This document shows positions 1 to 4,740 of a stretch of DNA of 8,044 nucleotides, in pieces. This stretch comes from Bacteroidota bacterium (GTDB taxonomy: Bacteria; Bacteroidota; Bacteroidia; UBA7662), in the NCBI GenBank assembly GCA_016868485.1, contig VGGT01000080.1, positions 1 through 8,044 on the forward strand, read 5' to 3'. The notes under the pieces are model-generated. The model had not been told where the DNA came from. It searched no databases and saw only the letters and a program-made list of their open reading frames with translations. Numbering within the stretch: position 1 is the first letter of the stretch; the number at the start of each line of letters is the position of its first letter. The position numbers were made by a program, and so were the translations under genes.

Positions 1-66
1 ATGAATTGTATGCATTGCATCGATTGGACGCCACAGGCATCTTCGAACATCTGCAAGCATTGCTTT

Positions 67-171
67 CCGATTGACTCTACCCTTCCTCCGATTGCTTCTA
101 CCCACGCTACGATTGATTCTACCCTCCCTACGATTGATCCTACCCTCGCTACGATTGACTCTACCCTTCCG
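67..171. repeat. 21-bp tandem repeat array, five copies
   Basis: Five head-to-tail 21-bp units start at 67, 88, 109, 130 and 151, each with the core CGATTG at fixed register (68, 89, 110, 131, 152) followed by variants of A(C/T)TCTACCCT. Units differ by a few substitutions and no indels. There are no spacers, so this is a minisatellite and not CRISPR. The array ends two bases from the stop codon (174-176) of the minus-strand protease gene. Because 21 is a multiple of 3, one plus-strand frame reads a seven-residue repeat (TIDSTLP-like), and the protease frame beyond its TAG would read RVESIVA-like heptads without a stop to the window edge. Neither reading has other evidence of being translated. 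Function unknown. Confidence 0.9.
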
Positions 172-173
172 TT

Positions 174-2855
174 CTACCGCTTCACAAACCTGAGGCGACC
201 TAGCCCGTTGCGCGATATAAACTCCAGAATGTACCATCCATTCGGTAGGGCACTCAGATCCAATTTGAGGGCATCACCCTCCGGCCGCCCGGCCAATGCA
301 ATGCGCCGACCGGAGGCATCCACCGCAACCCAATCCGTTTGGTGATTCAGATCGATACCTTTCAAATAAAGCTCAGAATGGGCGGGATTGGGATAGATTT
401 GAAAGGTCGATGTTGGGAAATCTTCCTCGAACGACGTCATAAAGAAGGAAAATCCGGCGCTCGAGTCAGACAGACAACCCGCCGAATCTACAATCAATCG
501 ATAAACCCCACTTCGTTGTGGCACGAGCGTGCGAATAGCTATGGTATCGATCCAAATGCCATCCACAAACCAGCGATAAGAACTGCCTGCGTTTACCGAT
601 CGAAGAGCGCCCGAAACAGACTCTATTTCAGCAGACGGCGCTTCAAAAACACGGATGGTGTATGAACCGATGACCGTGCATCCGCCGCTTTGTCCGCTGT
701 ATTCGATCGTGTGTAATCCAACACCCGCTTGGGCCGGACTAAATATCCCGAATGAAACACCCGGTCCGGTGTACGTACCCCCGGGTATGCTGGCCTGGTT
801 CAGGAGGATGTTGGACCCCCGTACACAGATTGGATTCACCGGCCAAAAAGTGAGTGCGGGCGGCTGGTTGATGGTGATGCTGCGGGTGATCCGATTCACA
901 CAACCCGAATTCGCATCGGGCAGGGTTGTGTAGGTTATTGCAACCACGCCTGCCCCTGCGAGTGAGGGAATCAGGCTGTCGTTGCGCACCCCTGGGCCCG
1001 ACCAAGAACCAGCAGGAACCCCTTGCGGAAGCGCAATAGGAGAAGCATTCACACAAATCGCAGGAATGTTGGCTGGCGTTGTCGTTATTCGAGGTAGTGA
1101 ATCAACCACAATCATGGCCGTATCGACTGAAACGCATCCATTGCTGTTGGGCAGTGCATACACCAGCGCGTGCGTTCCAACACCAGCCGCAAGTGGGTTA
1201 AAACTACTGCCGGTAACACCGGGGCCAGAAAAATTCCCTCCCGATTGATTTGCCGTTAGATTTACAAGAGATGCATTGAGGCATATCCGAGCGGGCAAGG
1301 AGTCAATGTTTACCTGGGTCACGGGTAAAACCTGAACGGAGGTGCTCTGAGAAAGCTGACATCCTGGGAGGGTATAGGTGAGGGTATGGGTTCCTACCCC
1401 AGCCACAGAAGGACTAAACAAACTATCGCCCGATGTACCCACGCCCGTGTAGCGGCCTCCGCGCGGGTATCCGATGCGCAAGGTGGTGACCCCTGCGTTC
1501 ACGCAGATCGGCGATAGGGTTCCGAGTGTGACGGGTAGGGAGTCGTTGACCCGAACTGCAAACTGCCGAACAAGGGTATCCGAACCGGTGACGTTGGTGG
1601 AAATGAGCGTAACGGGGTAAAGGCCAGCGGAGTCATAGCGAACAGGCCCTGGCGCGGCACCTGTGTCTGTGGCTGGAACGCCCCCTGGAAAAAGCCACAA
1701 TCGGATGTCGGGATTGTTTTGGCTCAAGTCGCGGAAGGCCGCGAATCCACCCCTGCAAACCGAATCGGCCGATTGCGCGAAAGCTGCCACCGGCCGTAGG
1801 ATGGGGGGTTGACATCCATTGCTGGTGAGAAGGCTGGCCCGACGGGTGCCGTTTTGCAAAACGACATTCATGCGCTCGGTCTGGTTGGCCGTAAAAATAT
1901 TCATGCACGCATCGTTGGTGTAGTCCATATAATTTTGAACCATATCCGGCCAATCGGTTGTCGGATTGGGCGGAAAGGTCATATCGTTGCAGCGATTCAC
2001 GTTCGGACATCCCGAATTGGATTGACTGCTGCGCGGTGTATCATCGCAGTAATCATCGACGGAGCACCCGCCGTCGCCCCAAATATGCCGCAGGCCCAGA
2101 AAATGCCCTACTTCATGCGTTGCTGTTCGCCCGCCATTGTACTGTCCGGGAAATGGATTTGCTGGTGGTCGCCCCACAGAGGAATAGAGCAACACAATCC
2201 CATCGGTATTGGCACTGCCCCCTGTGAGCCCTGGTAGTCCGGTTCCGGAGGGAAACTGTGCATAACCCAATACGCCCCCGCTGAGGTTAGCCACCCAAAT
2301 ATTGAAGTAACGATTGGGATCCCATATCGTGTTGGGCTTGATTTGGCTGTTGAAAGTACTTGTGCTGTAGCTGGTGGTGTTGGGAAAAGCATGACGGATG
2401 ATGCCGTTGGTGGGATTACCGGACGGATCTTGTTGGGCCAAACAAAATTGGATGTTGGAATTGGACGCCACCGGGCGAAAAACAACGGGTGTATTGGCTG
2501 TGTCGGGATTCTGTCGCATGAAGTCCTCATTCAGGACCTGAATTTGCGATAAGACCTGAGCATTGCTGATGTTCCACGCGTCGCTTTCATTTCGGTAGAT
2601 GATGTGCACGACGGTGGGCAGTATGCGGGGGCCGGTTTCGGGCTGAGGGTTGGCTGCCATTTCGGCCCGTTTGCGCGCCATCCATTCTTCGAACTGGGCG
2701 TCGATGAAGGGCTTTTGAGCGCCGTACATCTGCTCCTCCATCTCGGTGGTGTAGCATCGAATGGTCTGTCCATGTAGCTCGGAATGCCCAAATGGGTACA
2801 TCAGCAGCACCCAAATGGGAAGCAGTCTGATGCATTCGGTCAGTTTATATTTCAT
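174..2855 (-). CDS. Secreted M43 family zinc metalloprotease with Ig-like repeats and T9SS sorting domain
   Basis: An 893-residue predicted secreted metalloendopeptidase. Residues 1 to about 30 look like a signal peptide (charged start, then LLPIWVLLMY). The catalytic domain spans roughly 75-350 and carries the metzincin zinc motif HEVGHFLGLRH (H247, E248, H251, H257) and a Met-turn NYMDY (M310), followed by the DACMNIFTANQ segment common in M43 (ulilysin/cytophagalysin) enzymes. Cys34 in an Arg-Cys pair before the catalytic domain sits where ulilysin has its zinc-blocking prodomain cysteine, so a cysteine switch is plausible. A PKD-like domain (about 355-437) follows. Then come four related repeats of about 75 residues (439-738), each with two cysteines (451/499, 525/574, 601/652, 677/726), GPGV and AGVGTH-like motifs. 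Another Ig-like segment (739-805) precedes a C-terminal type A T9SS sorting domain (about 816-893, with IYPNPAHSELY and ending in RFVKR). It is monocistronic here; its substrate is unknown. The ATG start is supported by the signal peptide. Confidence 0.93.
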   Translation of the reverse strand: MKYKLTECIRLLPIWVLLMYPFGHSELHGQTIRCYTTEMEEQMYGAQKPFIDAQFEEWMARKRAEMAANPQPETGPRILPTVVHIIYRNESDAWNISNAQVLSQIQVLNEDFMRQNPDTANTPVVFRPVASNSNIQFCLAQQDPSGNPTNGIIRHAFPNTTSYSTSTFNSQIKPNTIWDPNRYFNIWVANLSGGVLGYAQFPSGTGLPGLTGGSANTDGIVLLYSSVGRPPANPFPGQYNGGRTATHEVGHFLGLRHIWGDGGCSVDDYCDDTPRSSQSNSGCPNVNRCNDMTFPPNPTTDWPDMVQNYMDYTNDACMNIFTANQTERMNVVLQNGTRRASLLTSNGCQPPILRPVAAFAQSADSVCRGGFAAFRDLSQNNPDIRLWLFPGGVPATDTGAAPGPVRYDSAGLYPVTLISTNVTGSDTLVRQFAVRVNDSLPVTLGTLSPICVNAGVTTLRIGYPRGGRYTGVGTSGDSLFSPSVAGVGTHTLTYTLPGCQLSQSTSVQVLPVTQVNIDSLPARICLNASLVNLTANQSGGNFSGPGVTGSSFNPLAAGVGTHALVYALPNSNGCVSVDTAMIVVDSLPRITTTPANIPAICVNASPIALPQGVPAGSWSGPGVRNDSLIPSLAGAGVVAITYTTLPDANSGCVNRITRSITINQPPALTFWPVNPICVRGSNILLNQASIPGGTYTGPGVSFGIFSPAQAGVGLHTIEYSGQSGGCTVIGSYTIRVFEAPSAEIESVSGALRSVNAGSSYRWFVDGIWIDTIAIRTLVPQRSGVYRLIVDSAGCLSDSSAGFSFFMTSFEEDFPTSTFQIYPNPAHSELYLKGIDLNHQTDWVAVDASGRRIALAGRPEGDALKLDLSALPNGWYILEFISRNGLGRLRFVKR

Positions 2856-2948
2856 ACAGTGCTTTGGTCTGTTGTTTCTTCGTTCATCAGCGGACAGGAA
2901 AATCGTTCATGCTTCACACTGATTGCACACCGCTTAGCTTGGGGTAAA

Positions 2949-2970
2949 TTTCGATTCACTTTCGATTCAC
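2949..2970. repeat. Perfect 11-bp tandem duplication
   Basis: TTTCGATTCAC occurs twice in a row (2949-2959 and 2960-2970), followed by TTT, within the divergent intergenic region between the protease and sua5. It could be replication slippage or a paired regulator site; nothing in the sequence decides between them. Confidence 0.8.
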
Positions 2971-2996
2971 TTTGGGATTAGATGGAATCCAAACCA

Positions 2997-3027
2997 CAAT
3001 TCTATGAAAAATGGCCGAAAATGGCAA
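2997..3027 (-). promoter_or_regulatory. Possible promoter for the M43 protease gene
   Basis: On the minus strand, TTG (3025-3027 complement) is followed after 20 nt by TAGAATTG (3004-2997). That matches seven of eight positions of the Bacteroidota TAnnTTTG -7 element at normal spacing. It would give a leader of about 140 nt before the ATG at 2855. No closer match was found between it and the start codon. The call is weak because one conserved position differs and such matches arise by chance in AT-rich DNA. Confidence 0.28.
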
Positions 3028-3034
3028 GAGCGAC

Positions 3035-3042
3035 TATTTTTG
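3035..3042 (+). promoter_or_regulatory. Bacteroidota -7 promoter element of sua5
   Basis: TATTTTTG is an exact match to the Bacteroidota consensus TAnnTTTG and is followed by CGGC and the ATG at 3047. Transcription usually begins about 5-8 nt after this element, which puts the start at or next to the ATG, so the mRNA would be leaderless or nearly so. No TTG lies at the ideal upstream distance; ATG at 3011-3013 (21 nt away) is the nearest approximation to a -33 box. The tRNA promoter in this window has the similar string TATATTTGCGCC, which strengthens the call. Confidence 0.5.
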
Positions 3043-3046
3043 CGGC

Positions 3047-4057
3047 ATGAACCGAGAGACCACAAACATTGGGACGGACATCGAAAAAGCAGTCAACATT
3101 CTTCGTGCAGGCGGATTGGTGGCCATTCCCACGGAAACGGTTTATGGACTTGCCGCAAATGCGCTAAATGAAGACGCTGTTTTGTCGATTTTTCAGGTTA
3201 AAAATCGGCCTACGTTCGATCCTTTGATCGTTCACCTGGCACAAGGATCGGATCTCGGCATGTACGTCGAAGAGCCCTCTGAAATGGCGTGGCGACTCGC
3301 TGAACATTACTGGCCCGGCCCGCTTACGCTGGTTCTAAAACGCAAGTCGATCATCCCGGATTTGGTGAGCTCTGGCTTAGATACTGTCGCCATTCGGGTG
3401 CCCAACCACCCGCAAACGCTCCACTTATTGTCGCAGATCAACTTCCCTTTAGCCGCGCCCAGTGCCAATCCATTCGGTTATGTGAGTCCCACTTGCAGTT
3501 CCCATGTTCATCAGCAATTGGGAGCAAAAATAGATTATATCTTGGAAGGAGGGGAAAGCAAGGTAGGCTTGGAAAGTACGGTATTAGACCTCAGCGGCTC
3601 AGCGCCTGTCATTCTGCGCCGAGGGGGGCTGCCTGAAGAAGAACTAGAGGCATTTCTGGGAATAAAGATTCAAAAAACCCTGTCTTCTTCGCGCCCTGGA
3701 TCACCAGGCATGCTGCACAGTCACTATGCACCCCGGTGCACCCTTCTTACTTATTCGGGTGATGACTGGCAAGAACGAACATCCAACCTAAGCCCAATTC
3801 AATTTTCAGAGGCCTACTGGATTCGGTTCTCCCATGAATTGCCCGCAGTGGATAAACAACGTCAGTTAATTTTGAGCAAAACCGCTGATCTGAACGAGGC
3901 GGCCCGCAATTTGTTCAGATGCATCCGAGAGCTCGACAACAGAGGCGCCTCGATTATTTACGCAGAAAAGGCGCCAGATATTGGATTGGGTCGGGCAATC
4001 AATGATCGTTTGACTCGGGCTTCTTCACGTTTTGACTCGGGCTTCCTCACGTTTTGA
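3047..4057 (+). CDS. sua5: L-threonylcarbamoyladenylate synthase (Sua5/TsaC, YrdC family)
   Basis: 336 residues from the start used here. The enzyme condenses threonine, bicarbonate and ATP into threonylcarbamoyl-AMP, the donor for t6A at position 37 of ANN-decoding tRNAs, in the cytoplasm. The YrdC domain fills about residues 10-190: PTETVYG (28-34), KNRP with the K/R substrate-binding pair (52-55), WPGPLTL (89-95), SAN (139-141) and the STVLDLSG strand from 177. The linker SPGMLHSHYAP (199-209) and the following domain mark the long Sua5 form rather than short TsaC. An upstream in-frame ATG at 3011 would add 12 residues, but it precedes the TATTTTTG element, and homologues begin near the sequence IGTDI, so 3047 is preferred. 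The last 15 residues (LTRASSRF onward) and the TGA are encoded by a 22-bp tandem repeat, so the natural C-terminus has probably been replaced or extended. Function should survive, since this is beyond the conserved core. Confidence 0.93.
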   Translation: MNRETTNIGTDIEKAVNILRAGGLVAIPTETVYGLAANALNEDAVLSIFQVKNRPTFDPLIVHLAQGSDLGMYVEEPSEMAWRLAEHYWPGPLTLVLKRKSIIPDLVSSGLDTVAIRVPNHPQTLHLLSQINFPLAAPSANPFGYVSPTCSSHVHQQLGAKIDYILEGGESKVGLESTVLDLSGSAPVILRRGGLPEEELEAFLGIKIQKTLSSSRPGSPGMLHSHYAPRCTLLTYSGDDWQERTSNLSPIQFSEAYWIRFSHELPAVDKQRQLILSKTADLNEAARNLFRCIRELDNRGASIIYAEKAPDIGLGRAINDRLTRASSRFDSGFLTF

Positions 4058-4098
4058 CGGGTGATTCCTCACGTTTTGACGGGTGATTCCTCATGAAA
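4011..4098. repeat. 22-bp tandem repeat array overlapping the sua5 stop codon
   Basis: Four units start at 4011, 4033, 4055 and 4077, each opening with TGAC. Units 1 and 2 read TGACTCGGGCTTC(T/C)TCACG then TTT; units 3 and 4 carry TGACGGGTGATTCCTCA in place of the first 17 bases; unit 4 ends differently (TGAAA). The first two units are coding and the TGA of unit 3 (4055-4057) is the sua5 stop. Since 22 leaves a remainder of 1 on division by 3, TGA falls in each frame in turn, and any ORF entering three or more copies is stopped. No spacers are present. Confidence 0.9.
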
Positions 4099-4143
4099 AA
4101 CCCTATGGGATTTGAAGAATTGACAACGGGAAGAAAAAATGTG

Positions 4144-4217
4144 TAGCGAGGACGGGAGTTGAACCCGTGACCTCAGGGTTATGAATCCTGCGCTCTAACC
4201 AACTGAGCTACCTCGCC
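4144..4217 (-). tRNA. tRNA-Met (anticodon CAT), elongator type
   Basis: A 74-nt cloverleaf on the minus strand. The acceptor is GGCGAGG paired with CCTCGCT (first pair G-U). The D arm is GCTC/GAGC around AGTTGGTTA, the anticodon loop is TTCATAA, the variable loop AGGTC, and the T arm ACGGG/CCCGT around TTCAACT. The discriminator is A and CCA is not encoded, so it would be added after transcription. The anticodon stem CAGGA/CCCTG has an A-C mismatch at the 31-39 pair beside the loop. The D arm and the absence of a GGG/CCC anticodon stem argue against the initiator. A tRNA-Ile2 whose C34 is converted to lysidine has the same gene anticodon and cannot be fully excluded. A T-rich run (minus strand, about 4140-4135) follows the 3' end and may help termination. 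It converges with sua5. Confidence 0.93.
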
Positions 4218-4228
4218 AATTCAGGGCG

Positions 4229-4263
4229 CAAATATACTAGATGATCCAAAACATTTGCACAAA
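4229..4263 (-). promoter_or_regulatory. Promoter of the tRNA-Met gene
   Basis: On the minus strand TATATTTG (4236-4229) matches TAnnTTTG exactly and lies 11 nt before the first base of the tRNA, giving a leader of only a few bases. TTTG (4263-4260) lies 23 nt upstream as a possible -33 box, at the long end of the usual spacing. Confidence 0.6.
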
Positions 4264-4285
4264 TCCCTCCTTTTTCGTATTATTG
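4255..4285 (+). promoter_or_regulatory. Possible promoter of the START/LptF-G/glycosyltransferase operon
   Basis: TTG (4255-4257) is followed after 20 nt by TATTATTG (4278-4285), which matches seven of eight positions of TAnnTTTG. It would give a leader of about 55 nt before the ATG at 4347. Its -33 box lies in the inverted repeat ATTTG-CA-CAAAT (4253-4264), whose other arm is the -33 candidate of the divergent tRNA promoter. Confidence 0.42.
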
Positions 4286-4346
4286 TGTTTTGGCAGCTCC
4301 CCATTCCACGGGGTTCACTCAGCCAAAGTCCTGAAAATCCAAGCGG

Positions 4347-4727
4347 ATGGAACAACGCGTCAGTTTCAAGTTGGAATATTTGTTCCACTGCTCTCCCAAG
4401 CTGCTTTTCAAGCAAATATCGACACCTTCCGGTTTGGAAACCTGGTTTGCGGATCGGGTGAATGTGCATGGGGGTGACTACGAGTTTGTCTGGAATCAGA
4501 GCAGTAACCGCGCAGATTTACTAGAAAATAAGAACAACTCCCATGTTCGATTTCGTTGGAAAGACGCACCTGCCGGTGAATTTTTCGAGATGCGCATTAA
4601 AGTAGATGAACTCACCTCGGATGTATCCATTCTGATCTCTGATTTTTGTGCGGCAGGCGAAGAGGATGAAAACCGAATGCTGTGGGACCAGGCCATGGCC
4701 ACTTTACGCAGTCGAATCGGGGCATAA
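4347..4727 (+). CDS. START-like domain protein (START_2 / SRPBCC fold)
   Basis: 126 residues, a single-domain protein of the Bacteroidota START-like family within the SRPBCC (Bet v1/START) superfamily, whose fold forms a hydrophobic ligand cavity. The recognisable family pattern is an N-terminal strand (VSFKLEYLFHCSPKLLF), then STPSGLETWFAD (about residues 26-37), a run of strands with VRFRWKDAP (about 67-75), FFEMRIKVDELTSDVSILISDF (about 79-100) and an acidic segment before a final helix ending RIGA. The length is normal for the family and no signal peptide or membrane segment is seen. No ligand or biochemical role is established that I know of; older annotations as an ATPase or activator of Hsp90 ATPase rest only on the fold. 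It is the first gene of the apparent operon and ends 13 nt before the LptF/LptG start. Confidence 0.85.
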   Translation: MEQRVSFKLEYLFHCSPKLLFKQISTPSGLETWFADRVNVHGGDYEFVWNQSSNRADLLENKNNSHVRFRWKDAPAGEFFEMRIKVDELTSDVSILISDFCAAGEEDENRMLWDQAMATLRSRIGA

Positions 4728-4740
4728 TCGCATTTTAAGG

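Noticed and set aside
174..176. Programmed read-through of the protease TAG into the repeat array
   Set aside because: The T9SS sorting domain ends at its normal C-terminus before the stop, and added residues would disrupt it; the open frame follows from the 21-bp period.
1..345. Plus-strand 114-codon ORF with heptad repeats from the 21-bp array
   Set aside because: It begins at the window edge by chance ATG, overlaps the C-terminal T9SS coding region antisense for half its length, and its repeats follow from the 21-bp DNA repeat. No domain or start signal supports it.
1809..2237. Plus-strand 142-codon ORF antisense to the protease catalytic domain
   Set aside because: It mirrors the well-supported M43 domain on the other strand and has no recognisable protein features.
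2923..2952. TTG and TAAATTTC (19-nt spacing) as a sua5 promoter
   Set aside because: The last -7 base differs from the consensus, and the exact TATTTTTG at 3035 next to the start codon is a better candidate. It could still be a second promoter.
67..4098. The two short repeat arrays as CRISPR
   Set aside because: Units are directly adjacent with no spacers, and there are no cas genes in the window.
4096..4113. AAA-CCC-TAT-GGG-TTT hairpin as a sua5 terminator
   Set aside because: Only three GC pairs with a bulge and no U-tract after it, too weak to call.
4241..4477. Plus-strand ORFs overlapping the start of the START-like gene in other frames
   Set aside because: Their downstream halves are out-of-frame readings of a clear START-like coding region.
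4648..4740. Upstream ATG extension of the LptF/LptG gene
   Set aside because: It would overlap the START-like gene by 80 bases and add a Cys-rich leader absent from the family; the GTG at 4741 matches the usual N-terminus.
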